A DNA stretch of 64,000 bases from positions 2,422,001-2,486,000 of the forward strand of contig NC_019771.1 of NCBI RefSeq assembly GCF_000317695.1, read 5' to 3'. Each line of letters opens with the position of its first letter. Position 1 is the stretch's first letter. A program made the position numbers and the translations under genes. Of the stretch, positions 9,099-18,320 are shown piece by piece. The notes beneath the pieces were generated by a model. That model was not told the origin of the DNA and ran no database searches. It saw only the letters and a list, made by a program, of their open reading frames with translations. This DNA is from Anabaena cylindrica PCC 7122 (GTDB lineage Bacteria; Cyanobacteriota; Cyanobacteriia; Cyanobacteriales; Nostocaceae).

Positions 9099-9506
9099 TC
9101 AGTCACCATATTTCTGTAAACTCGTTTTCCAATCTGTCAAAACCTTGGCAGAAATGTGTTTACCACGCTCCTGGATTAATTTATCAGCCATTGCTATTAC
9201 CTCTATCACTGTTTTGTATTCTGTATACACCATCTCCGTTAATAACCGCAGTGTTCTGGTGTAGGTAATGTTGTATGCCTCACAGGTTTTAACAACTAGC
9301 CCATCATCACTAGCACAAATCAACAATTGATGACGGGCAATGGCTAGAGTAGACCTATCTGCAATACTTAAAAGGGGCGCTCTGACACTAAATTCTAGAA
9401 AACTGGTGAACATTTCTGCTGTGGAAAGATTTAGAGGTGTTAAATATTGGTGAGCAGCTTGGCGAGTGGGCAGTTCCAGTTGATCTGAGTGTGACATACT
9501 CCACAC
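9099..9506 (-). CDS. Hypothetical protein (135 aa)
   Basis: No family recognised. The sequence is helical, with ADRSTLAIARHQLLICASDD, a central ITYTRTLRLLTEMVYTEYKT and a basic C-terminus KVLTDWKTSLQKYGD. The start is either the GTG at 9506 or the ATG at 9497 (MSHSDQ). The gene begins next to the downstream boundary of the TnpB element, so its native promoter may have been replaced. Confidence 0.5.
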   Translation of the reverse strand: MWSMSHSDQLELPTRQAAHQYLTPLNLSTAEMFTSFLEFSVRAPLLSIADRSTLAIARHQLLICASDDGLVVKTCEAYNITYTRTLRLLTEMVYTEYKTVIEVIAMADKLIQERGKHISAKVLTDWKTSLQKYGD

Positions 9507-9569
9507 ACTCCCTTATGCCTTGCGGCACGCTTGCGCGAACAGGTGAGTGTGGGCTTCTCAACGACTCCT

Positions 9570-10103
9570 CTATGAGGACATTGATTGAGCTTTAAGACCG
9601 TGTGTCCCACGGTTCTTGATATTAATTGAAGCATTCAAATCCCGGCACAAACTGACCTTACAGTTAGGGCAATTGTGCGTTCTTTGGGATAGCGGCTTTT
9701 TAACTTTGTGACCACAACTAGAGCATTCTTGGCTTGTTCCGTTTGGATTTACAGCGATTACTTTCAAACCAGCATTCTCGGCTTTGTTTGAAAGAATCGT
9801 TATAAATTGTCCCCAGCCGGCATCGTTAACACTTTTAGCCAATATTGTTCTAGCGAGTCCCTTTATATTCAATTTCTCAACAGCTACTACATCATACTTT
9901 TTGAGTAGATTGTTTGCAGTTTTAAAATGAAAATCTTTGCGGGTATCTGATACTTTCTTGTGTTGGATACCCAGTTTTTTAATCGCTTTTTTACGACGAT
10001 TAGAACCTTTCTTCCTACGAGATACGCGACGCTGTGCAGATTTTAATTTGCGTTCAGCCTTGCGTAAAAACTTAGGGGCGGCAATTCTTTCGTCGTCTGA
10101 GGT
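9570..10103 (-). pseudogene. tnpB: C-terminal part of split TnpB (RNA-guided nuclease of IS200/IS605)
   Basis: From 10103 leftwards the frame reads DDERIAAPKFLRKAERKLKS, then DVVAVEKLNIKGLARTILAK with the RuvC Glu, then the zinc finger ECSSCGHKV...CPNCKVSLCRDLNAS with the third catalytic Asp. It joins exactly, minus one 10-bp duplication, to the N-terminal part at 12838-13501. The ISAs1-type element at 10104-12837 separates the two. TnpB family members are guide-RNA-directed nucleases whose reRNA overlaps the 3' end of the gene, here about 9500-9600. No TnpA is present. Confidence 0.88.
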
Positions 10104-10512
10104 CAGGGTTAGCGCATCTCAAACCCTATTGACAGGGGAATTACAGTAGAGGAGAATAGTTTGCTATGGATGCTGCTAACACAGAAACCATGTACTGATC
10201 ATTCATAGCAGCTCGCCTTGACTTTTGTCGAATACTGCGATGAAAAGTTGGTTCTCGGTCTAAGGCATTGAGGGCAATGCGACGTAATAAAGCAAAGTTT
10301 TGTGGACTGTGCATAGAACGAATCCGACATTCATCTTCATGAAAAGTGACATCTAATGTCCAATGAACAGAGTTTTCAATCCCCCAATGCTGTCGAATTG
10401 CACTACCAATTTTGTTAGCATCACTATCAAGACTAGTAATGTAAAATTGAACTTCATGGGTAGTTTTATTCCAATGCTGAATCTTACGAACTACCATGAC
10501 TACTGTTGTTAG

Positions 10513-11865
10513 CTCACATCTTGCACCTGACCGAAAACCTCAGTATTAACCGAAAATAAGAGAACAAAAGAAACATCTAAAAATCATACCTACAATTTAT
10601 ATACTGAAATAATAAACTACATTTACTCCCAGTATATTTACAAATGACATATATGAAAAGAGAAATAATGTCATCTGCACAGAAACACTTGTATTTTTTT
10701 ATGAAAAATGAGAGAAAAGGGCGTAGAAAACATTAATCAGCAAGAAATATGGAAATCATTCTTGCCCACGCCCATAACCTAATGTACACCATTCTAGCAT
10801 TGATGCCTACTCGTTATCAAAGAGATAATTTGGAAGCAATGATAGGATTATTTCTAGCCGCAGATGGAAAACCTTTACCACATTACAGTAAAGCCAAATC
10901 CGAAAGTGCATTAAGTCGATTTTTGAATATTAGTAATTGGTCTACTCGTAAACTCATTTATCATCTCCGCCAGCAGGCGCTTGAACAAATTAATAGTCAC
11001 TGTCCATTAGGGCGAAAAGCATTTTTACAAGTGATTATTGACCTCACAACTTTAGAAAAATGTGGTAAATTCAAAGGTTTAAATAACTTAATAAGTGTCT
11101 ACAATGGTAGGCGAGGTTTCCATATAGTAATCTTATATTTGGTAGTTGGAAAATGGCGTATACCCTGGAATTTTCGCGTCTGGAGAGGTAAAGGTACAGC
11201 CAGTCCTGCTCAGATGGCACTACGAATGGTACGTAATTTACCAAAAGATTTTACCAAAAAATTCGAGGTGAAAATTCTAGCTGATACAGCCTTTGGCACT
11301 AAAGATTTTATCAACGGTATTCGTAAACTTAAATATCATGCTGTCCTTGGTATTGGTTGTAATCGTAAATTAATTAATGGCACTCCTGTTAAACTTTTAC
11401 ATCGTCGAGGAAGACAAGTTCAACTCGTTGGATTAGATTTTCCTGTTACCCTTTCTTGGTATTATTTTAAACGCGAGAATGGTCAGTTTGTCAAAAGATA
11501 TGTTATCTCTACAAAACCCATTAAAGCTAGCACTATTTCTTGGTGGGGTAAACGCCGTTGGCTTTCTTGAGGTTGGTTCAAAACTGCTAAACATCGCTTT
11601 GGTTTAGACAAGTTTGGACAAGGCACTCTTTTAGGGGTTTATCGTTGGTTAATCTTGTCTATGACTGCCTATTTATTAGCATATTGGGCATATATTTCAT
11701 CTTCCTTATCTGATTCTTTGGACTGGGGTAAAGCTGCTTTTCTTGCACTCTCTACTTTTCTTCCTCATTTAGTCCTGTCTTTGTTATTACTTGACATTGA
11801 ACGACTTCGACCCTTAGCACTTAGTCATGGAATTGACATTACTATTTTAAGGTGCAAGATATGAG
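10513..11865 (+). mobile_element. Inner insertion sequence (IS4-like DDE element, 1353 bp)
   Basis: Imperfect 15-bp termini CTCACATCTTGCACC (10513) and GGTGCAAGATATGAG (ends 11865) with the target duplication TTAG at 10509-10512 and 11866-11869. Excision restores the ISAs1 frame GLTTVVMVV. It is the innermost of three nested insertions (in ISAs1, in tnpB). Confidence 0.9.
10749..11864 (+). pseudogene. IS4-like DDE transposase with an internal stop
   Basis: The reading frame MEIILAHAHNLMYTILALMP runs 273 codons to a TGA at 11568-11570. It then continues in the same frame as GWFKTAKHRFGLDKFGQGTL to LLLDIERLRPLALSHGIDIT and a stop inside the right terminal repeat. Family members have a YxxRW..E..FK-type segment where the stop falls, so the lost codon is at or beside the catalytic Glu. 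VIIDLTTLEK and ILADTAFGTKDF may carry the catalytic Asp residues. The element needs a transposase supplied in trans. Confidence 0.83.
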
Positions 11866-12837
11866 TTAGTCCTACCCACTGGTTTTGTTCATGAAGTGCT
11901 GGTAGTTGTGATAGTAGAACAGTATAACAGGTGCGATTTTCGATGCGGTGATGTCCTTTTTCAACCCGTTGACTAATACTGACATCAACACCTTTAAAGT
12001 CTAAAGATTGTGCTATTTCAAACCAATTTTTTACTTGTTGATGTAGCGTGGGATGATTATCTTTTAGGCTTAAAATATAATCAGCATTTCCGGCTATGAT
12101 TTGTTCGGCAATTGATTTTTGCGTACCCATTGCATCAATGGTGATAATACAGCCAGACAAGTCCAGAGTCTCTAATAGTGCTGGAATTGCCGTGATTTCA
12201 TTCGATTTACAACTGACCTTTGTTTGTCCTAGAATCAACCTATTTTCACTCTTCCCATGCGCTGACTGTATGTAAGGCTTTTAGTTTCGATTCTCGGTCA
12301 TATGAGCCTCGATGAGTTTTACCATCTATAGCAACTACTTCTACACCCAATTTCTCCACTAATGATTGCACCCAATTCCGAAAACATTGCTCAAATTCTT
12401 TGGGGTTTATTCTCTCAAATACTCTTCTAAATGTATCTGGACTGGGTATTCCTTCTGGTAGTTCTAAAAATGTCTCTAACCACTCTTTTTTACTTAATCC
12501 ATATTCTTCAATATCTTCCCAACCTTCAGCCCCTGCTATAACTGCCAACAAGGAAATAGTGATAATATCGGTGAGTAAATGCAGTCGAGTCCTTTCTGCT
12601 CTAGGGTCTTTTATTTCCGTAAAGTGTTGCTGAAACTTACTGGTAATCTCTTTACTGTCTACACTGGGTGTAACAGATGTTCTGGTTTTGCACTTCTTCT
12701 TAAATCCTGTTGACATTGCTTAGATACATTGACTAGATGGGTTATGTATTAACTTACCTTGAGTTGTTTCACTTGAACATCCTCCCACATATCAAATAAA
12801 TCCCCTTGTCAATAGGGTTTGAGATGCGCTAACCCTG

Positions 12838-13501
12838 CGTCTGAGGTGACAATAAAATCAATTAAACCTACATCAATCCCAACGATATTATTAGCATTAA
12901 AATCAGGTTTAATCGTTGGAACTGTCTTGTCGTCAAGGCTTAGGGTTACATAGTAGCCATCGGCTTTTTTGGTGACAGACACAGTTTTAATATCAAACCC
13001 ATCGGGTATTTGACGGTGAACAATTACTTTAATATCACCTATTTTTGATAGCGTAATTTTGTTATTAGTAAAGTGGTGTCGTTTGAACTGAGGAAACGTA
13101 AATGTTTTATATTGCCCCGCACCTTTAAATCTAGGTCTACCCGATTTTTTACCGTTAACATCACCTTTTAGCCATCTATCAAAAGCTATCTCGACCTTCT
13201 TGGGGACTTCCTGTAGCACCTGAGAATGAATACTTGTGTACCACCAAGGGCGGTCTTTTTTAAGTTGGGTTAATGATGCTTTTTGGCTGTAATAATTCGG
13301 TTTATCCTTGAGTTCTGGTAAATGACAAACGAAAATGGAACATCTATCAATAGGAGAACGGTTTTGTTCGTACCAATGGAAGCGTTGAGCCAGTTGATAA
13401 TTGTACTGATGCCGCAGCATATCTAATGTTTTATCAATTTTTTCGGTTTGTTCTCTTGTTGGCTTTAATCGGTATTGATAAGATGTTCTCATATTTTTCA
13501 A
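12838..13501 (-). pseudogene. tnpB: N-terminal part of split TnpB
   Basis: Starts MKNMRTSYQYRLKPTREQTE and includes the HTH/wedge region, PRWYTSIHSQVLQEVPKKVE-type helices, GRPRFKGAGQYKTFTFPQFK, and the first RuvC Asp in NIVGIDVGLIDFIVTSD. It then runs into the ISAs1 terminus, adding the foreign tail AGLAHLKPY. The start overlaps the stop of the XRE-ImmA gene by 4 bp. The protein encoded before the break lacks two RuvC acids and the zinc finger. Confidence 0.88.
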
Positions 13502-14601
13502 GCAACTGCATAAACTTCATTCTCTTGATGACGCACCCACAGTTTTTCCACAGTTAAATTGAGCAGTTCTGCGGCTTTGATTGCGGAAATCTTATCCAAT
13601 TTTAAGCACTGCCAAATTAGAAATTCATAACGTTCATTTTCTGGATATTCTGCTGCTGCTAGGGCTGGTGGTAATTCCATTGAATTTTGCAAAGATGCAC
13701 CATCATGTTGCTTTTTATAAATTGCACAAATTTTGGCTTTCTCTTTGGCCAAGTCAATGATTCCCATTGCTGCTAAACGATTTAAGATGACTAGGTAACT
13801 CACCCGAAAATGTCGTTTGAGTTTGACAATATCTTGGGTAAGTGCATACATCCGTTCAAATTCAGCTTGGGGAACCAGTAGATGACTGGCAAAGTAATCA
13901 GCTACCTGTTCGCGGGCTTTTTCTTCAGATGAGGTTTCTGACTCAACTAAGGTGTCTTGGTACTCTACGCGGTGAAAGATGAGGTGTCCAATTTCATGGG
14001 CGAGGGTAAACAATTGACGTTCAATGGTGATGTTATGGGTGTTGACTAAGACAAATGCACCTTCAATATCACTACAGGCACTCAGACCAAAGAAACCTTT
14101 GATGGGAATGGGTTGACGTAGAACTTTTAAGCCGATTTCTTCTACAGATTGAAACAGGTTGGCAATGGGGGCTTCTCCCAAGCCCAGGCGATGGCGAAAT
14201 AAAGCTGCTATTGCTTGAATGCGCTTTTCGTTGCCTTCTACTTGGTGACAAGGTGTACTTTCTGGGGTGTAGGTCGGTAAGCCAATGGCTTGTTCTAGGG
14301 CGTTATAAGTTGGCAGCATTCGTAATACTTGGGCTGCAAATTGGGGGTTTTTGTCAAAGGAGGCATGGGCGCGAAACCGGAAGTTGGGCAGTCCTACGCT
14401 GGGGGGACGTAGCAGGTCATCAAGTGTCACGCCGAAAACACGAGCCAGGGCTGAGAGGATTTTGCTGTCTGGTAAGGTTTTGGCGTTTTCGTAGTTGTTG
14501 ATGCTCTGGCGAGTTACAGAGGCTTGTTCTGCAAGTTGCTCTTGAGACAAGCCTAGACTTTTACGGTAGCGAAGCAGGTTGGCAGCAATAATTTCTTTCA
14601 T
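13498..14601 (-). CDS. XRE regulator fused to ImmA/IrrE-type metallopeptidase
   Basis: A 367-aa protein. Residues 5-62 form an XRE helix-turn-helix (LLRYRKSLGLSQEQLAEQAS, VTRQSINNYENAKTLP). Residues about 150-270 form a DUF955/ImmA domain with the zinc motif HEIGHLIFHR and downstream EEKAREQVADYFASHLLVP. Such proteins cleave partner repressors to switch on mobile elements or stress genes, or act in toxin-antitoxin pairs. No obvious partner gene is adjacent; the downstream gene is the inserted tnpB. Upstream lies an inverted GTTGGCGAA/TTCGCCAAC pair that may be its operator. Confidence 0.82.
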   Translation of the reverse strand: MKEIIAANLLRYRKSLGLSQEQLAEQASVTRQSINNYENAKTLPDSKILSALARVFGVTLDDLLRPPSVGLPNFRFRAHASFDKNPQFAAQVLRMLPTYNALEQAIGLPTYTPESTPCHQVEGNEKRIQAIAALFRHRLGLGEAPIANLFQSVEEIGLKVLRQPIPIKGFFGLSACSDIEGAFVLVNTHNITIERQLFTLAHEIGHLIFHRVEYQDTLVESETSSEEKAREQVADYFASHLLVPQAEFERMYALTQDIVKLKRHFRVSYLVILNRLAAMGIIDLAKEKAKICAIYKKQHDGASLQNSMELPPALAAAEYPENERYEFLIWQCLKLDKISAIKAAELLNLTVEKLWVRHQENEVYAVA

Positions 14602-15098
14602 GGCTGGTTCTTAAGAGTGATGCCTGATACTACTGTTGGCGAATTCATAAAAAGGCGATTTTTGGAAACTTTCGTTCAGGGATTTCCACAATGGCATAAG
14701 GGTTTCCAGCGTTAAGAAATATTTCGCCAACGGTATCCGATACCTTGAGCGATCTGATCTCTCTTAGGCTCAAGGGCGGTGTCAGGTCAGATATCAAAGT
14801 GGTTGACCTAATTTTATCTAATTATAATGGAAAATGTAAAATCTATTTTACATTAGAAGCAGAGCGATGATCGTTCAATGATAAGCCTCAAATGGCGTAA
14901 AATCCTTCCAGGATAGGTAGTCTGCCCGCAGTTATTGAGCGGATACAATAAAAATCTGTATCTTTTATTTGTTGCGATCGCGTAAACCACGCCCGTGGGA
15001 GGCTCACATCTTGCAGATGGAAATATAAATGTCAAAACCACAACCCCAAGATTGTACTTTGACCAAAACGGTGCAAGCCAAAACGATGTTTTGCAGTT
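14602..15098. other. Regulatory spacer with two inverted repeats
   Basis: No gene seen. GTTGGCGAA near 14634 and TTCGCCAAC near 14727 form a spaced inverted pair upstream of the XRE-ImmA gene. At 14833-14854, 9-bp arms AATGTAAAA and TTTTACATT flank TCTA. A HIP1-like GCGATCGC lies near 14974. Confidence 0.5.
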
Positions 15099-15557
15099 TT
15101 AAACCTTTTGTTTTTTAGTCAAGTTAGCTAAACGAGTAATGCTGGAGCGAATATTACCTGCTTCTTTGCGATTTCTTAGTCTTTTTTTGGCTTCTTTTAG
15201 GACTTGTTTCATCACAGTATCTTTGTCTTTGCAGGTGATATAAAAAGCCTCTAATAAGGTTTCAATGGTTATTTTCTCTTGAGCGCAAAGTTTGTCTAGT
15301 TCTTCTTTTATTGGCACTTCTAATCTGACTGGGATACGTGGGGAAATTTCGGGGAAGCTGGCTAGTTTCTCTTCTAGTTGTTTTAGTTCTGACCCTTGAT
15401 TATTAACGGTAGCGTTTTCTTCTATTTGAGTATCTGGAGTAATTGGCTGGGTCTGTAATAGTACATCTTGTCTTGTTGGCACTGTGGGTTGAGTGGCTCT
15501 GCGGCGGATTTCTTCTAACATATCCATGTTATTAACATTCTCGTTTAAATTACTCAT
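15099..15557 (-). CDS. Probable partition partner of ParA (152 aa)
   Basis: Start chosen at MSNLNENVNNMDMLEEIRRR (15557) because the upstream extension to 15692 is hydrophobic and unlike the rest. The N-terminal half is low-complexity and acidic. Residues about 80-150 (PRIPVRLEVPIKEELDKLCA and ITIETLLEAFYITCKD) suggest a ribbon-helix-helix or short HTH fold followed by a basic tail RLRNRKEAG...KKQKV. Its place 176 bp downstream of parA on the same strand fits the centromere-binding partner. Not a ParB with a ParB/RepB/Spo0J domain. Confidence 0.65.
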   Translation of the reverse strand: MSNLNENVNNMDMLEEIRRRATQPTVPTRQDVLLQTQPITPDTQIEENATVNNQGSELKQLEEKLASFPEISPRIPVRLEVPIKEELDKLCAQEKITIETLLEAFYITCKDKDTVMKQVLKEAKKRLRNRKEAGNIRSSITRLANLTKKQKV

Positions 15558-15733
15558 AAAATGCTCGGTAAGTAGGAAACTCAGTGGCTTTAGAGAAAGA
15601 GAAAGAAACGACACGTAGCAAGAGGAGAGAAGGGTGCGGTTTAAAACATCTGTGAATCTTAAAATGCCTGTAGCCATCGAAAAGATGGACAATTTTGCAG
15701 GATTACTGATGTTCTACCTTTTAGTAATTATGA

Positions 15734-16585
15734 TTAAGCTGTTTCTGTAGGGATTAATTTGGCATATTTTTCTAGCAAGGCTGGTTTTAAACGTTGTGCT
15801 AAAATCTGAATCGCGTACTCAAGTGATGCTTGTCCTAAGTCAGAAGGACTAACCCGATAATTGATAGCATTTTTGTAGACATCTGACTCTAATATATGGG
15901 GCAACATTAATTCATCTTTTACTAACTGCCGCATAGTATCAATGCTAGATTGGGTGGCTTTTGTCGGATGCAGTCCAGTCCAACGAGCGCGAAATGGGAC
16001 TACGCCTAGCAGTTCGCCATAGGGGAGTGCTGGTTTAAATTCTTTGATTAGTTCTAAGGTCCGCAAGAGCGATTGCACTCCCTTGACGTTAGATTCTGCG
16101 GGAATTACCCATTTATCCCCAGCCCCCAAGGATGTTTGCGCTAAATGCGACCTCTCTGGTGGGGGGTCTACAATTGCTACGCCAAAGTTATTGATGATTG
16201 GTTGCAGGCGATTTCTGAGGATAAATAAGCTCAGTCCGCTAGATGCCAGTTTGTAATTAGCACTCTCAAGTCCATCATCGGAAGGAATCAAAAACAAGTT
16301 GGCATTGCTAATGGTGCGTTCTCTTATTTGTCCGTCTGGCACTGAGGCAATGGCATCAATAATTCTCGTTTTCTCCTCTGGCTGAGTCAAAACTTCCAGT
16401 AGTGTTGGCGTATTGGGATCTACTTTTACCCCCAAAAAGCTAGTCAGGCTTGATTGGGGATCTGCATCGACAAACAAGACGGGAATTCCTAATTTCCCTA
16501 AATATCTCCCTAGCATCAGTGCTACTGTCGATTTCCCCTGTCCTCCTGCTAGACCCAAGGTAACAACTGTTGGCGTGTTTGTCAT
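15734..16585 (-). CDS. parA: ParA-family partition ATPase with atypical Walker A
   Basis: A 283-aa ParA/MinD-like ATPase. Walker A reads LAGGQGKSTVA, lacking the usual signature Lys of KGGxGKT at its second position. Switch I/Walker A' is LFVDADPQSSLTSFL, and Walker B lies in GVAIVDPPPERSHLA. The C-terminal half has the usual helical packing. It drives plasmid positioning on the nucleoid together with the downstream 152-aa protein. A 30-bp perfect palindrome 72 bp upstream of its ATG is a likely autoregulatory operator or centromere. Confidence 0.85.
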   Translation of the reverse strand: MTNTPTVVTLGLAGGQGKSTVALMLGRYLGKLGIPVLFVDADPQSSLTSFLGVKVDPNTPTLLEVLTQPEEKTRIIDAIASVPDGQIRERTISNANLFLIPSDDGLESANYKLASSGLSLFILRNRLQPIINNFGVAIVDPPPERSHLAQTSLGAGDKWVIPAESNVKGVQSLLRTLELIKEFKPALPYGELLGVVPFRARWTGLHPTKATQSSIDTMRQLVKDELMLPHILESDVYKNAINYRVSPSDLGQASLEYAIQILAQRLKPALLEKYAKLIPTETA

Positions 16586-16657
16586 GGAACAATTATATAT
16601 AACTATAAAAGTATTTTACTGTAATTGGACTACTACTCTTTTATATCTTTGGATTAA

Positions 16658-16687
16658 ATAACTTTTGTACAATTGTACAAAAGTTAT
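16658..16687. promoter_or_regulatory. 30-bp perfect palindrome upstream of parA
   Basis: Perfectly symmetrical 15-bp arms, left arm ATAACTTTTGTACAA. It lies just upstream of the parA start, with no other gene nearby. It is a probable binding site for ParA or its partner (operator and/or parS). Confidence 0.72.
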
Positions 16688-16739
16688 ATGTTTACTGCGA
16701 TCGTTGGAAGGCTCAATACCAATACCGGATGAAATTTAT

Positions 16740-16768
16740 GGTGCAGAGAATACATACTACTCTGCACC
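16740..16768. other. Hairpin with 9-bp perfect stem
   Basis: GGTGCAGAG (16740-16748) pairs with CTCTGCACC (16760-16768) across an 11-nt loop. It has no T tract. It lies about 110 nt before the proposed group II intron start. Confidence 0.5.
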
Positions 16769-16876
16769 AACAAACTCTGAACAAACAGCTTTTTATGCTG
16801 TTGCCTAAAAAGCTGAGTGCTTATAATGCCTGTTGGACAAGGTTTTCAGCCTTAGCGTACAATTTTCCCGTTTTGG

Positions 16877-17147
16877 GTGCGACACGATGGCGCACGATGG
16901 GTTGGAAGCCCCTATATGCAAAGCTTCCAAAAGATGAGTGAGGAACCGATTCCTCCAGTCTGGTGTCCAAGACTGTTCCTAACATTCCCATGCACCACTG
17001 GTAACGGTGATGTGTGAAGCGGAAAGTAAAGCCCAAGGAAGCATTTAGCCTAAAAATGTAACCGGGCAAAGGAAAGATTGGATGGGTGAATGTAAATGAA
17101 TCCTTGTTTAGGCATCGTTAGAAAAGGTCATCGAAAAGGCTGATACG
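16877..17147 (+). ncRNA. 5' fragment of a group II intron, truncated by transposon copy 1
   Basis: Begins GTGCGACACGATGG, matching the GTGYG start of bacterial group II introns. It continues with segments resembling cyanobacterial intron domain I (GGTAACGGTGATGTG, GAAGCGGAAAGTAAAGCCCA, AAGGTCATCGAAAAGGCTGA). No intron-encoded reverse transcriptase follows, because the transposon terminus starts at 17148. The assignment is from recalled similarity; a covariance-model search of Rfam group II entries would settle it. Confidence 0.5.
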
Positions 17148-17310
17148 TGTAGCGACCTGCAATACTAATCAGTCAAACCTGCAATCAAGGGATTTTCAAA
17201 CCAGGATTAAATGCAACTATAAATACGGTTGAGCCAGAATTAATTGCAACTGAACCAGGATTAAATGCAACCAACCTGCAATCATCCGTTTCAACCAGGA
17301 TTAATTGCAA
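17148..17310. repeat. ATPase-side transposon end with multiple transposase-site repeats
   Basis: Contains four copies of a 20-bp type repeat, CCAGGATTAAATGCAACT and variants, interleaved with three ACCTGCAAT motifs. The resolvase-side end (20671-20943) carries five and three. Arrays of long and short sites at both ends are typical of TnsB-class transposases, which assemble cooperatively on them. Confidence 0.8.
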
Positions 17311-17348
17311 CTATAAATACTAACATTTTTATCGCAGTTTCAATCCGC

Positions 17349-18320
17349 TCAAAGTGGCAGTCCTGCCGCCAGCATTTGCTCGTGTAATTCACGAGAGCGG
17401 GCTGGATCAAGTTGTCCGCGAAACAGCAATTTAATTTCCGCCGGTTTGGCATTGAACTGTTCCGCCAAGCCCCTTACATCGTAGCCATGCCGGGTTAAGG
17501 TGGGTTCCAAATCGTCAATTTGCTTAGATAAAATAGACTCAATAATCGCTGTGGTAACAGTTTTCTCTCCAAAAAGGTATGCAGCCTCGAAAGCTAGTGT
17601 CAAATGTTGCTCAATTTGCAATGGTGTCCTCAACCGCATGGCAAGTAATTCAATAGCATCCGGCTCCAATATCTCACTTATTTGAGTATCTTCAGTAGTA
17701 CATTTAGATACCAACCATTCAATATATTCTTTTTGACTACCAACAATACCCTCCAAAGAAAAAACAGTTGCCCGATAGCCAATTTCTTCCATAGTTGGAC
17801 GGCGTAAATCATTTTTCAGCTTAGGATGACCAGCTAACACAACTGAGAGCGTACCACCACCGTCTTCAACTACCTCAATTAAACGTTTGAGTCCTGTGAG
17901 CGTACTGTAATGTAAGTCGTGAGCCTCATCTACAAACAACGCCACAGGCTTTTTACCTTTTCTAATCAAGTCACGCAGTTCCCGTTCTCGTTTTTCCCCA
18001 AGTGCAGGAATTTTAATTTCCTTATCTGTTGCTAAATCGTAAAATAAGGCAGCAATCAGTGTTGGTAGCGTCGCTCGGTTTTTATCAACAGAAAGCGATT
18101 TCGAGACTAAAATCTTGCCTTCTTTCTCCAAAACCTCAAACAAACGTCGTAAAGTCGTCGTCTTGCCACACCCGATAATTCCCGTGATGGCAACCAGCTT
18201 TCCTGAATGGATTGCGACTTTAATATCCTTAAACAATTGTTTTTGGTGTTCTGTTTCGTAGTAGCCAGCCTTGCGGAACTCTCTGAGCAATCGAAAGTGT
18301 TCCATGACTTCAGTGAGCAT
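17349..18320 (-). CDS. tnsC: TnsC/TniB-like AAA+ ATPase of the transposon (323 aa)
   Basis: Start taken at MLTEVMEHFRLLREF (18320), which has a strong AAGGAGAGGAAC ribosome-binding site. The frame upstream lacks one. Walker A GIIGCGKTTTLRRL (about residue 43), Walker B KPVALFVDEAHDLH, and sensor region LSVVLAGHPKLKNDL define an AAA+ target-selector ATPase. Such proteins bind DNA, recruit the transposase and confer target immunity. Its start overlaps the transposase stop by 11 bp, implying translational coupling. This copy is intact, whereas copy 2 is frameshifted. Confidence 0.9.
   Translation of the reverse strand: MLTEVMEHFRLLREFRKAGYYETEHQKQLFKDIKVAIHSGKLVAITGIIGCGKTTTLRRLFEVLEKEGKILVSKSLSVDKNRATLPTLIAALFYDLATDKEIKIPALGEKRERELRDLIRKGKKPVALFVDEAHDLHYSTLTGLKRLIEVVEDGGGTLSVVLAGHPKLKNDLRRPTMEEIGYRATVFSLEGIVGSQKEYIEWLVSKCTTEDTQISEILEPDAIELLAMRLRTPLQIEQHLTLAFEAAYLFGEKTVTTAIIESILSKQIDDLEPTLTRHGYDVRGLAEQFNAKPAEIKLLFRGQLDPARSRELHEQMLAAGLPL

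Larger units (their letters stand above)
10141..12716 (-). pseudogene. ISAs1-family transposase, frameshifted and interrupted
   Basis: The transposase is in pieces: residues with VVAIDGKTHRGSY (first Asp) at 12246-12716, ITIDAMGTQKSIAEQI (second Asp) at 11870-12238, and LDVTFHEDECRIRS (Glu) at 10141-10508. A one-base shift at about 12240 (SAWEE stop, then ENRLILGQTK in the next frame) and the inner insertion between GLT and TVVMVVRKIQ inactivate it. Both catalytic Asp and the Glu are still recognisable, so decay is recent. Confidence 0.88.
10104..12837 (-). mobile_element. ISAs1-family insertion sequence, itself interrupted
   Basis: The termini CAGGGTTAGCGCATCTCAAA (10104) and its complement (ending 12837) form inverted repeats of more than 30 bp. 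The element is flanked by the 10-bp target duplication CGTCTGAGGT at 10094-10103 and 12838-12847. Removing the inner insertion sequence (10513-11865 plus 4 bp) leaves about 1.38 kb, typical of ISAs1. It is inserted in tnpB. Confidence 0.92.

Noticed and set aside
14853..15041. 62-codon leftward frame upstream of the XRE-ImmA gene
   Set aside because: Overlaps inverted repeats and HIP1 sites, Cys/Arg-rich composition, no ribosome-binding site.
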